Source of the DNA: CAYLHS01 sp964383535
Lineage (GTDB): Bacteria; Actinomycetota; Acidimicrobiia; Spongiisociales; UBA4744
Reading direction: 5' to 3'
Length of the DNA: 22,113 nt
Assembly: GCA_964383535.1 (NCBI GenBank)
Contig: CAYLHS010000035.1
Coordinates: 1 to 22,113, forward strand
This document shows, piece by piece, positions 14,836-22,113 of the stretch (position 1 is its first letter; each line of letters begins with the position of its first letter). The notes beneath the pieces are model-generated. The model was not told the origin of the DNA. It ran no database searches and was given only the letters and a program-made list of their open reading frames with translations. A program made the position numbers and the translations under genes.

Positions 14836-15570
14836 CTAGAGAGCCAATCCTCCGTCCACCACGAGCACATGTCCCGAGATGTACGAAGCTTCGTCCGATG
14901 CAAGATAGCCGACCGCGCTGGCGATCTCGGTCGGCGTCCCGAACCTCCTCAGGCCAATCGAGGCCGTAGCAGCAGCCTTCACATCGTCGGAGAGATCATC
15001 CGTCATGTCGGTCTCCACGAATCCCGGAGCGACGACATTCACCGTGATACCACGCGAACCGACTTCCTTCGCGACGGATTTCGAGAATCCTATCGCGGCG
15101 GCTTTGGCAGCCGCGTAGTTCGATTGCCCGGCATTCCCGGAGATACCGGCCACCGACCCGATCGTCACGATCCTGCCCCATTTCGCGCGCAGCATGGAGC
15201 GGAGGGCCGCCTTCGTGCACAAGTAGACCGAGGTCAGATTGGTCGTCACGACGTCATCCCACGCGTCCACCCCCATCCTCGGCAGCAGGGTATCTCGACG
15301 AATCCCGGCGTTGTTCACCAGGATCTCGATCGGCCCGAGCCCTTCTGACACGGTCTTGAACATCGTGGCAACGTCGACGGAGTCGCCAACGTCCGCCCGA
15401 ACCGCAATCCCGATTCCACCCGCCGACTTCAACTCGTCGACGACCTCGAAGGCCGCCACCTCATTGCTGTGGTAGTTGACGGCGACGGCGTTCCCCCTTC
15501 GAGCGAGCTCGAGCGCGATCGCGCGCCCGATGCCTCGCGATCCCCCGGTTACCAACGCAACTCGGCCCAC
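14836..15570 (-). CDS. fabG: 3-oxoacyl-[acyl-carrier-protein] reductase
   Basis: NADPH-dependent short-chain dehydrogenase/reductase that reduces beta-ketoacyl-ACP. The 244-residue product has the Rossmann glycine motif TGGSRGIG (8-15), NNAG (86-89), Asn111 in TTNLTSVY, and the Ser139-Tyr152-Lys156 triad. It ends in the typical YISGHVLVVDGGLAL. GTG 15570 starts 2 nt after the fabH stop, and family alignment begins exactly at RVALVTGG. Open sequence further upstream lies within fabH. Position between fabH and acpP supports FabG rather than another SDR. Confidence 0.95.
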   Translation of the reverse strand: MGRVALVTGGSRGIGRAIALELARRGNAVAVNYHSNEVAAFEVVDELKSAGGIGIAVRADVGDSVDVATMFKTVSEGLGPIEILVNNAGIRRDTLLPRMGVDAWDDVVTTNLTSVYLCTKAALRSMLRAKWGRIVTIGSVAGISGNAGQSNYAAAKAAAIGFSKSVAKEVGSRGITVNVVAPGFVETDMTDDLSDDVKAAATASIGLRRFGTPTEIASAVGYLASDEASYISGHVLVVDGGLAL

Positions 15571-15572
15571 AG

Positions 15573-16652
15573 TCAGACGCCCTTCCCGAAGAACTGAACG
15601 TTGGGATCCAACAGATCGAAGACGTCTCCGGCGTACGGTGGGAGTTCGGCGTTCGAGGTTGCGATCGGAGTCACCCGATTCCCCCACCGCACGACGGCTG
15701 CCGCCCAGGTGAGGCCCGCGCCGAACGCGGCGAACACGATGTTGTCTCCCGGATGGACCTGCCCTTCCTCGAGTGCCTCGGTGAGCGCCATCGGGATCGT
15801 CGCCGCCGATGTGTTGCCGTATCGGGCGATGTTGATGAAGACCTGGCCCTCGGCGAGTTTGAGTCGCCGGGCCGTCGCGTCGATGATCCTGATGTTCGCC
15901 TGATGCGGAATGAGGAGATCTACGTCTTTGAGCTTGAGTCCTGCAGCCTCAACCACCTCGGTTGCCGCGGCACCCATGGCCTTGACGGCCCTCTTGAAGA
16001 CCCCGGGACCGTCCATTATGACTCCGTACTTCGAACGATCTTCGCTCTGATATCTGTCACCTGACGTGCCGACACCGGGGACCCACAGGAGCGAAGCGGC
16101 GTCGCCATCCGTGCCAATGGCTGCCGATAGAAGGCCCTCGTCGGAGTCGGCAGGCTCCAGCACAACAGCCCCTGCCCCGTCGCCGAACAGCACGGCGGTG
16201 TTCCGGTTGGTGAAGTCGATGTAGTGGGAGAGTCTCTCGGACGCCACCAGCAGGACTCTCCGGTGAACACCCGACTTGATCATCTGCCCAGCGACGTGGA
16301 GCCCGTAGATCCACCCAGAGCACGCCGCGTTCATGTCGAAGGCGGCGGCGTGGGTAGCACCCAGCTTCGCCTGGAGGAGGGTGGCCGGGCTGGGAATGAC
16401 CGTATCGCCCGTACACGTCGTCAGGATGATGAGGTCGATGTCGGAGGGCTCGAGCCCGGCGGCGGCAATCGCCCTCAGCGAGGCCACCTCCGCCATCTCA
16501 GAGGTCGAAACGTGCGAGATCCGCCGCTCCTTGATTCCCGTGCGTGTCGTGATCCACTCGTCGGATGTATCGGTCAGCTTCTCAAGGTCTTCGTTGGTCA
16601 GGATCGTCGGAGGCGTACACCTTCCCCATCCTGTGATCGTCGCGTTCGCCAT
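15573..16652 (-). CDS. fabH: 3-oxoacyl-[acyl-carrier-protein] synthase 3 (KAS III)
   Basis: Initiating condensing enzyme that couples an acyl-CoA primer to malonyl-ACP. The active-site triad is clear: Cys111 in DMNAACSGW, His250 in IPHQANIRIID and Asn280 in RYGNTSAA. Other family marks are TDTSDEWITTRTGIKERR and LFGDGAGAVVLE. At 359 residues it is about 35 longer than usual. After the normal end FGAGLTWAAAVVRWG comes an extra tail of about 35 residues ending in DLLDPNVQFFGKGV. Two adjacent ATGs exist; ATG 16652 (GAGG 4 nt upstream, TGATG with the fabD stop) is preferred to ATG 16655, which would give an ATGA overlap. Primer preference, straight or branched, cannot be read with confidence. Confidence 0.95.
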   Translation of the reverse strand: MANATITGWGRCTPPTILTNEDLEKLTDTSDEWITTRTGIKERRISHVSTSEMAEVASLRAIAAAGLEPSDIDLIILTTCTGDTVIPSPATLLQAKLGATHAAAFDMNAACSGWIYGLHVAGQMIKSGVHRRVLLVASERLSHYIDFTNRNTAVLFGDGAGAVVLEPADSDEGLLSAAIGTDGDAASLLWVPGVGTSGDRYQSEDRSKYGVIMDGPGVFKRAVKAMGAAATEVVEAAGLKLKDVDLLIPHQANIRIIDATARRLKLAEGQVFINIARYGNTSAATIPMALTEALEEGQVHPGDNIVFAAFGAGLTWAAAVVRWGNRVTPIATSNAELPPYAGDVFDLLDPNVQFFGKGV

Positions 16653-17575
16653 CATCCCTCGTTCAGTCGTTGTGCAGCGTCCTCCCACGAGTCCGGATCC
16701 GACGCAACCAGCACGGAGGCGTCGGGCACCGTTCGTCTCGCCATTCCTGCGGTCACGTCGCCGGGTCCGACATGCACGAAAGCGTCGACGTTCATGGCAG
16801 CGATCGATTCGGCGAATTTCACCGGTTCGACGACCTGGCGGCCGAGGAGGTCCGCAGCCTGATTCTCAGAGTAGGGGCGCGCCGTCACATTTGCGTATAC
16901 CGGAAAGGAAAAGGACCCGATCGCCACTTCTCGTACCGCCGCCTCGACGGTTGCCGCGGCCCCAGCCATGAACGGTGAGTGAAACGCGCCGGCCACGTTG
17001 AGCGGGATCACGCGACGGACACCCAGAGATCTCCCCTGCTCGACGACCCACTCGATGTCGTCCCTACCTCCCGCGACGACGATCTGCCCGGGTGCGTTGA
17101 TGTTCGCAACCCAGAGTCGTCCCCCGTCCGAGCGTCGTCGCTCGCACACGACTTCGGCCCCGGCTTGATCGACACCGATCAGTGCCGCCATCCCCGAGGA
17201 CTCCCCGGCCGCCGCTCGCGCCATCGCCTCTCCCCGAAGCGCCACGAGCCGCAACGCCGTCTGGTAGTCGAACGCACCCGCCGCCGCGAGGGCGGTGTAC
17301 TCACCGAGTGAATGACCTGCCGACGCCGATGGCACCCGGTCGAGAAGACGTGAGAATTCGGCCCAGGTCGCGTAGGCGAGGGCGAACAGAGCCACTTGTG
17401 CCTTGTCCGTGCTCGTCAGCTCCTCATCAGGACCGTTCAGGCAGACGTCGCGCAGTGACCAGCCGAGGATGTCGTCCGCGACATCCCCAAGGAGATCGGA
17501 TCGCATATCAAAGAGTTCGGCACCCATCCCGACGAACTGGCTGCCTTGTCCCGGGAACAGAATGGAAAAACGCAC
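16652..17575 (-). CDS. fabD: Malonyl-CoA:ACP transacylase
   Basis: Transfers malonyl from CoA to acyl carrier protein to supply the elongation units. The 307-residue length is normal. It carries the N-terminal FPGQGSQ, the nucleophile Ser89 in GHSLGEYTAL, the His199 partner in AFHSPFM, and GPGDVTAGM near the end. GTG 17575 is used because the family starts at RFSILFPGQGSQ; no strong ribosome-binding site precedes it, only AGGG about 11 nt away. A longer open frame to 17716 overlaps the aldolase gene and has no conserved sequence. It begins the fab operon in the order fabD, fabH, fabG, acpP, fabF, 31 nt downstream of the aldolase gene, so co-transcription with that gene is possible. Confidence 0.95.
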   Translation of the reverse strand: MRFSILFPGQGSQFVGMGAELFDMRSDLLGDVADDILGWSLRDVCLNGPDEELTSTDKAQVALFALAYATWAEFSRLLDRVPSASAGHSLGEYTALAAAGAFDYQTALRLVALRGEAMARAAAGESSGMAALIGVDQAGAEVVCERRRSDGGRLWVANINAPGQIVVAGGRDDIEWVVEQGRSLGVRRVIPLNVAGAFHSPFMAGAAATVEAAVREVAIGSFSFPVYANVTARPYSENQAADLLGRQVVEPVKFAESIAAMNVDAFVHVGPGDVTAGMARRTVPDASVLVASDPDSWEDAAQRLNEG

Positions 17576-17606
17576 GGCGGGTATGACCCTACGATGCCTC
17601 TCCCCG

Positions 17607-18644
17607 TTACGTGAGCCTATCGACGACTTGGAGCACCTTCTCCACGTCGCCGGCGTCCACATCTTGGTGCAACGCGAAGCGGAGAATTCCGGGTGACAGG
17701 TCCCCGACCAGCACATGCACGTCGGCGAGCGACTTCACCAACCGCTCGACTGTGAAGGGGAACACTCGCCCATCAACGATCACCATGTTGGTCTGCACGT
17801 GCGCAAGGTCGACCGATGTGGGGAACCTCGACGAGAACTCCTCCGCGAGGCTTCGCGCCAGCACGTGATCGTCGCGCAGATGGTCCCGATCGTGCAACGC
17901 AACCCTTGCAGCGGCCGCGAGCACACCGACCTGACGCATGCCGCCACCCAGCCGCTTTCTCCGGTATCGGGCTTCCTCGATGACATCCGACGTCCCGCAG
18001 AGCACGGATCCGACTGGCGCGCCCAGACCTTTCGAGAAGCAGAACATCACGGTGTCGGCCTGATCGGCGATACGTTCGGCAGAGACTCCGAGTGCGAATG
18101 CAGCATTGAAGATGCGCGCACCGTCGAGGTGTATGGGGACGGAGTGTCGTCGAGCGACCCCCGATGTCGCTTCCATGGTCTTGATGGGAACGACGGTGCC
18201 GCCGGATGCGGTCAGCGGGTTCTCCCAGACGAGGAGTCCGACACGTGGCAGATGATACCCGGCACCCATCACGGCGGTCTCCACGTCTTCCGGTCGAATC
18301 GATCCGTCGCTCGAGTCGATGGTACGGAACTGGACCCCCGAGATCGCGGCGGCGGCACCAACCTCATACTGCCGGACGTGCGCGTTCGCGACACACAACG
18401 CCTCGTCTCCCGGTCTCACGAGCGTGTTCAGTGCCACTTGGTTGGCCATACTGCCCGTCGGCGTGAACACGGCCGCTTCCTTGCCCACGGCCTCCGCGGC
18501 TTCCCGCTCGAGCACATTGACAGTCGGATCCTCCCCATACACATCGTCGCCCACTTCGGCCTCCGCCATCGCCCTGCGCATCGCCTGGGTGGGCCGAGTC
18601 ACGGTGTCGGAGCGAAAGTCCGCAACTCCGTTTGAAAATGCCAT
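17607..18644 (-). CDS. ltaE: Low-specificity L-threonine aldolase-like PLP enzyme
   Basis: PLP-dependent fold type I lyase of 345 residues, expected to cleave L-threonine or L-allo-threonine to glycine and acetaldehyde. Family marks are DFRSDTVTRPT (9-19), GDDVYGEDPTVNVLE (32-46), TPTGSMANQVAL (61-72), the aspartate of IHLDGAR (171-177) and the PLP lysine Lys205 in FCFSKGLGAPVGS. His89 may stack on PLP. The segment that is usually ENTHN plus GG reads ENPLTASGG here, which departs from the norm and could alter specificity; another beta-eliminating lyase activity is the main alternative. ATG 18644 has GGAGG 6 nt upstream (plus 18651-18655). A -10-like TACTGT (plus 18662-18667) lies in the 68-nt divergent gap with the phosphorylase gene. 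Confidence 0.88.
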   Translation of the reverse strand: MAFSNGVADFRSDTVTRPTQAMRRAMAEAEVGDDVYGEDPTVNVLEREAAEAVGKEAAVFTPTGSMANQVALNTLVRPGDEALCVANAHVRQYEVGAAAAISGVQFRTIDSSDGSIRPEDVETAVMGAGYHLPRVGLLVWENPLTASGGTVVPIKTMEATSGVARRHSVPIHLDGARIFNAAFALGVSAERIADQADTVMFCFSKGLGAPVGSVLCGTSDVIEEARYRRKRLGGGMRQVGVLAAAARVALHDRDHLRDDHVLARSLAEEFSSRFPTSVDLAHVQTNMVIVDGRVFPFTVERLVKSLADVHVLVGDLSPGILRFALHQDVDAGDVEKVLQVVDRLT

Positions 18645-18712
18645 GCTGGACCTCCGCAGCCACAGTACCCGGTGCGCAGCGGGTCCGCGACGACGACTAA
18701 CCTGCCCGGGCT

Positions 18713-20845
18713 GTGAAGAACGTACCTGTACCCGTCCTCGCTACCGCGGAACTCCCCATCCCGCCTGCGTTCCCCCGCCTGTACGATCTGGCCTACAACC
18801 TCTGGTGGACCTGGGCCGGTGGCAGCCACCTGTGGCGAATGATCGACGCCGATACGTGGGCTCGCTACCACAACCCGATCGAACTGCTCTTGGCGGTCGA
18901 TCGAACGACGTGGCGCAACCTCGAGAACAGCGGTGACTTCCAGGACACGTATGGAGAGACGATCACCCGGTTCGACGACTACATGAAAGGGAACGACACC
19001 TGGTGGGCATCGAACGCCGGTGACGAAGTCGGCCCGATTGCCTATCTGTGTGCAGAGTACGGAGTCGAGAACCTCCTCCCGACGTACTCGGGGGGGCTCG
19101 GTGTGCTCGCAGGTGACCACGCCAAGTCGGCCTCTGATCTCGGCGTCCCATTCGTCGCGACCGGTTTGCTGTACCGCCGTGGCTACTTCCGGCAGGAGGT
19201 CGATGCGGTAGGCGACCAGCAGCACACCTACCCCGTCGTCGATCCTGTCCGCCTCCCGATCCAACAGGTCGCCGGCCCGACGGGAGGACAGCTCAAGATC
19301 GACATCGAGATGCCCGGCAGATCCGTGAGAGTCGGTGTATGGAAGGTTCAGGTCGGTCGTGTGCCGATTCTGCTCATGGACACAGATCTCCCGGAGAACG
19401 ACGACGCCGATCGTCCCATCACGCACACCCTGTACGTTCGCGGCCGTGAGATGCGGTTCGTGCAGGAGTATGTGCTAGGAGTCGGTTCTGTACGGGTGCT
19501 CAACGCCCTCTCGATCGAACCGACGGCGTGGCACGTCAACGAAGGGCACGCCGCCTTGAGCCTCCTCGAACGAACCTCCCGGCTCGTTGCCGGAGGATCG
19601 ACGCCTGATCGGGCCATGCAGCAGATCAAGTCGACCACGTCGTTCACATTGCACACGCCGGTCCCTGCCGGCAACGAAGTGTTCGACTTTCCGCTCGTCG
19701 AGAAGTACCTGAGCACGATGCCCTCCCGCATGTCCATCGATATGAGCCGCCTCGCCTCACTCGGGGCCGCACACGAGGGTGATGAGTACCACTTCAACCT
19801 CTCCGCCCTCGCCATCCGGCTGTCCGGGTATGTCAACGGGGTGAGCTCCCGCCACGGTGAGATCGTCGGACGCGACTGGGCCCATCTCCTCTCAGGCCAG
19901 GCCGCGTCGATCACCAATGGCGTACATCCACCGACCTGGCTCAGTCGGGCACATCAGAGGGCGCTCTCCGAGGTCTACGGACGCAAGTGGCGCGATGTCC
20001 TCATCGATGACCCGACGCAGGCGACGCGACTCGACGAGCTGACAGATGCGCGCCTGTGGCAAAGCCACACACGAGAGAAGGAGTTCTTGTCTCGTTTCGC
20101 GCGGGGTCGCATTCTCCGCCAGCGCGCCCGTCACGGAGCCTCCCCCGACGAGCTGAGAGCGGTCGCGAGCATCCTGTCGCCCAACTGGCTCACGATCGGC
20201 TTCGCTCGCAGGTTCGCCACCTACAAGAGGGCGCTCCTGCTGTTCCACAACCTTCCGTGGCTCCAGGCGATCCTCACCAACCCCGACAGGCCGGTTCAGA
20301 TACTCATCGCCGGCAAAGCCCATCCGGCCGATCAGAATGGCCAGGGTCTCATTCGGAGGATCGTCGAGCTGTCGAGAACTCCGGAGCTCAACGGCCATGT
20401 GCACTTCCTGGAGAATTACGACATGCGGATCGCCCGGTATCTCGTCCAGGGCGTTGACGTGTGGCTGAACAACCCACGGCCACCACTCGAGGCGTCGGGC
20501 ACTTCCGGCATGAAGGCGGCGATGAACGGGGGCCTCAATCTCTCCATTCTGGATGGGTGGTGGCTCGAAGGTCACAATGGTCGCAACGGGTGGGCGTTCG
20601 GTCTCGAGTGGGGCAACGGCGACCACGATGCCCAGGACAATGAAGACGCCATCGCGCTCTACCGGACTCTCCAGGACCAAGTCGTTCCCACCTACTACGA
20701 CAGGGACGAGGACGGCATCCCCCGCGGCTGGGTAGCGATGATGCGCGAAGCGATACGGTCGACGATCACGGACTTCTCGTCTGACAGGATGGTGAAGGAG
20801 TACGCGCAGCACGCGTACATCCCACTGAGTTCTTCACTGGACTAG
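18713..20845 (+). CDS. glgP: Alpha-glucan (glycogen/maltodextrin) phosphorylase, short GT35 form
   Basis: Releases glucose-1-phosphate from the ends of alpha-1,4-glucans with PLP as cofactor. The 710-residue product is of the short bacterial/archaeal type rather than the 800-plus residue E. coli type. It has the N-terminal YNLWWTW (28-34) typical of the DUF3417-containing group, AEYGVENLLPTYSGGLGVLAGDH (about 113-136), NEGHAAL, and the PLP-lysine motif EASGTSGMKAAMNGG with Lys601. GTG 18713 is the start; no ribosome-binding site is visible, and a -10-like TAACCT (18698-18703) ends 9 nt upstream, so the transcript may be nearly leaderless. It converges with the aminotransferase and is divergent from ltaE. 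No other glycogen genes are in the window. Confidence 0.94.
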   Translation: MKNVPVPVLATAELPIPPAFPRLYDLAYNLWWTWAGGSHLWRMIDADTWARYHNPIELLLAVDRTTWRNLENSGDFQDTYGETITRFDDYMKGNDTWWASNAGDEVGPIAYLCAEYGVENLLPTYSGGLGVLAGDHAKSASDLGVPFVATGLLYRRGYFRQEVDAVGDQQHTYPVVDPVRLPIQQVAGPTGGQLKIDIEMPGRSVRVGVWKVQVGRVPILLMDTDLPENDDADRPITHTLYVRGREMRFVQEYVLGVGSVRVLNALSIEPTAWHVNEGHAALSLLERTSRLVAGGSTPDRAMQQIKSTTSFTLHTPVPAGNEVFDFPLVEKYLSTMPSRMSIDMSRLASLGAAHEGDEYHFNLSALAIRLSGYVNGVSSRHGEIVGRDWAHLLSGQAASITNGVHPPTWLSRAHQRALSEVYGRKWRDVLIDDPTQATRLDELTDARLWQSHTREKEFLSRFARGRILRQRARHGASPDELRAVASILSPNWLTIGFARRFATYKRALLLFHNLPWLQAILTNPDRPVQILIAGKAHPADQNGQGLIRRIVELSRTPELNGHVHFLENYDMRIARYLVQGVDVWLNNPRPPLEASGTSGMKAAMNGGLNLSILDGWWLEGHNGRNGWAFGLEWGNGDHDAQDNEDAIALYRTLQDQVVPTYYDRDEDGIPRGWVAMMREAIRSTITDFSSDRMVKEYAQHAYIPLSSSLD

Positions 20846-20859
20846 TCCGGAAAAGAACT

Positions 20860-20887
20860 CGTACCTCGTATCCCGTATGTCGTACCG
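20860..20887. repeat. Four imperfect 7-bp tandem units beginning CGTA
   Basis: Just after glgP the units CGTACCT, CGTATCC, CGTATGT and CGTACCG start at 20860, 20867, 20874 and 20881, an exact 7-bp period with CGTA constant. No protein-coding role is seen. It may be a degenerate minisatellite-like remnant. Confidence 0.6.
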
Positions 20888-20950
20888 CATGACAGACGAA
20901 TCGGTAGAGCGTACTGCTCGCCCCGCGGCGGTCGGCGCGACCGATCCGAG

Positions 20951-20977
20951 GTGCGAGGCACGGCCGGCGAGGCCGGC
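20951..20977. terminator. GC hairpins between convergent genes, possible bidirectional terminator
   Basis: GCCGGC-GAG-GCCGGC (20963-20977) forms a 6-bp stem with a 3-nt loop, preceded by GTGC-GAG-GCAC (20951-20961), a 4-bp stem with the same GAG loop. The hairpins lie in the 141-nt gap where glgP and the aminotransferase converge. There is no T-tract, so termination is only a suggestion from position; hairpins without U-tracts are proposed in actinobacteria. Confidence 0.35.
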
Positions 20978-20986
20978 ACGATCGCC

Positions 20987-22113
20987 TCAGGCTTCTTCGA
21001 GGAACTTCCGAATGCCGCGCACGGCTTGACGGATCCTGTGCTCGTTCTCGACGAGCGCGAACCGGACGAAACCTTCGCCGTGTGGGCCGAATCCGATGCC
21101 GGGACTGACCGCCACCTTCGCGTCCTCGAGGAGCTGGAAGGCAAACTCGAGGGAGCCCACCTCTTCGAATCCTGCCGGGAGGGGCGCCCACGCGAACATG
21201 GTCCCCTTTGGCCGAGGGATATCCCAGCCCGCTCGTGCGAGACCCTCGACGAGGGTGTCGCGGCGCGCCTTGTAGATGTCTCTGACCTCGTTGACATACT
21301 CGTCACCTTCGTTCAACGCGACGATCGATGCGATCTGGATCGGCTGGAACGTGCCGTAGTCGAGGTAGGACTTGAGTTTCGCAAGCGCCGCGATCATCTC
21401 GCTGTTGCCGACTGCAAAACCCACTCTCCATCCCGCCATCGAGTGTCCTTTGGTCATCGTGTAGAGCTCGACTCCTACGTCCTTGCCGCCGGGAACCTCG
21501 AGAAGGCTCGGCGGAACGTATCCGTCGAAGGAGATGTCGGCGTACGCGAAGTCGTGGACGAGCATCACCTCGTTCTCCAGTGCAAATGCGACGAGGCGCT
21601 CGAAGAAGTCCACATCGACACACGAGGTCGTCGGATTGTGCGGGAAGGACGTGAGAATCACCCTGGGACGGGGCCACGTGTCGGAGAAGACCGCGCGGAG
21701 CCGATCGAAGAAATCCTCCCCGAGGCCGAGCGGCACTCGACGCACTTCCGCACCCGCGAGCACGGCGGCGTAGATGTGGATCGGATAGCTCGGCTCCGGG
21801 ACGAGCGCGACGTCGCCCGGTCGAACGAGCGCCCACATCAGGTGCGCAAGACCCTCTTTGGCGCCGATCGTCGTGATGACCTCCGTCTCGGGATCCACAT
21901 CGACGCCGAAACGCCGGCGGTATCGGCCGGCGACCGCCTTGCGGAGATTGGGTATTCCCTTGGATGCCGAGTAGCGGTGGTTCCTCGGGTTCCTGGCCGC
22001 CTCGACCAGTTTCTCGACGGCAATCGGCGGGGACGGGATGTCGGGATTCCCGAATCCGAGATCGATCACGTCCTCGCCCGCACGCCGGGCTTCGCGTTTG
22101 GCCGCGTCGACTT
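20987..22113 (-). CDS. Class I/II PLP aminotransferase (alanine/LL-diaminopimelate aminotransferase-like), 5' end cut off
   Basis: Fold type I aminotransferase whose frame is open to the right edge, so the N terminus is missing. The visible GTG at 22069 is internal, since the residues before it (REARRAGED) match the family's usual lead into VIDLGFGNPDIP. Marks include HRYSASKGIPNLRKAV, the PEPSYPIHIYAAV substrate/PLP region, SFPHNPTT, HDFAYADISFDGY with the PLP-contacting Asp and Tyr, and the PLP lysine in TMTKGHSMAGWRVGF (codon 21449-21451). A C-terminal arginine for the alpha-carboxylate is likely in GFVRFALVENEHRI. It is closest in style to the AlaC and DapL-like group; the actual amino donor and product cannot be fixed. 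Its 3' end faces that of glgP. Confidence 0.9.
   Translation of the reverse strand, partial: VDAAKREARRAGEDVIDLGFGNPDIPSPPIAVEKLVEAARNPRNHRYSASKGIPNLRKAVAGRYRRRFGVDVDPETEVITTIGAKEGLAHLMWALVRPGDVALVPEPSYPIHIYAAVLAGAEVRRVPLGLGEDFFDRLRAVFSDTWPRPRVILTSFPHNPTTSCVDVDFFERLVAFALENEVMLVHDFAYADISFDGYVPPSLLEVPGGKDVGVELYTMTKGHSMAGWRVGFAVGNSEMIAALAKLKSYLDYGTFQPIQIASIVALNEGDEYVNEVRDIYKARRDTLVEGLARAGWDIPRPKGTMFAWAPLPAGFEEVGSLEFAFQLLEDAKVAVSPGIGFGPHGEGFVRFALVENEHRIRQAVRGIRKFLEEA

Noticed and set aside
13763..14839. 358-codon open frame on the plus strand opposite fabF and acpP
   Set aside because: Antisense to two certain genes, with low-complexity Arg/Ser/His content.
19892..20812. 306-codon open frame on the minus strand opposite glgP
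   Set aside because: Antisense to the PLP-lysine half of the phosphorylase; no ribosome-binding site or domain.

Overview
This window is a stretch of ordinary bacterial chromosome from a high-G+C organism, most likely an actinobacterium and perhaps one near the Acidimicrobiia. The lineage is inferred from several things: the base composition, frequent GTG/TTG starts, a DUF3040 membrane protein, a meso-diaminopimelate-type MurE, an MraZ/RsmH/FtsL/FtsI/MurE order, and a discrete type II fatty-acid synthase operon. No tRNA, rRNA, CRISPR array, insertion sequence or prophage gene was seen. No stretch longer than 300 bases lacks a gene.

Region 1 (1-5084, minus strand) is the start of the division and cell-wall (dcw) cluster: mraZ, rsmH, ftsL-like, ftsI and murE, with murE running off the left edge. 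The genes are tightly packed, with a 4-nt overlap (rsmH/ftsL) and an 11-nt overlap (ftsI/murE). Upstream of mraZ is a near-consensus promoter laced with four TGGNN boxes at an exact 10-bp period, a textbook MraZ autoregulatory operator. A perfect 16-bp inverted repeat lies between mraZ and rsmH and covers the probable rsmH start.

Region 2 (5268-7190) is the accessory-looking part. It holds a universal stress protein, a small resolvase-fold protein that has lost its catalytic serine and two catalytic arginines, and a translationally coupled pair of unrecognised genes on the opposite strand. The two convergent units meet with no space, sharing TGATCA as back-to-back stop codons.

Region 3 (7318-11746, plus strand) is the familiar three-gene set of MoxR AAA+ ATPase, DUF58 protein and membrane transglutaminase, with overlapping genes.

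Region 4 (18644 down to 11755, minus strand) is a nine-gene run. It contains a threonine aldolase-like PLP enzyme, then fabD, fabH, fabG, acpP and fabF (a complete initiation and elongation core of FAS II apart from dehydratase and enoyl reductase), then a histidine phosphatase, a DUF3040 protein and a MerR-type regulator. The spacing suggests one operon at least from fabD to fabF.

Region 5 (18713-22113) has an alpha-glucan phosphorylase on the plus strand converging on a class I/II aminotransferase that runs off the right edge. The gap between them holds a 7-bp-period repeat and a GC hairpin.

No clearly new multi-gene system is visible. The best leads are the catalytically degenerate resolvase-like protein with its unknown neighbours, the stem over the rsmH start, and the paired cysteines in FtsI.
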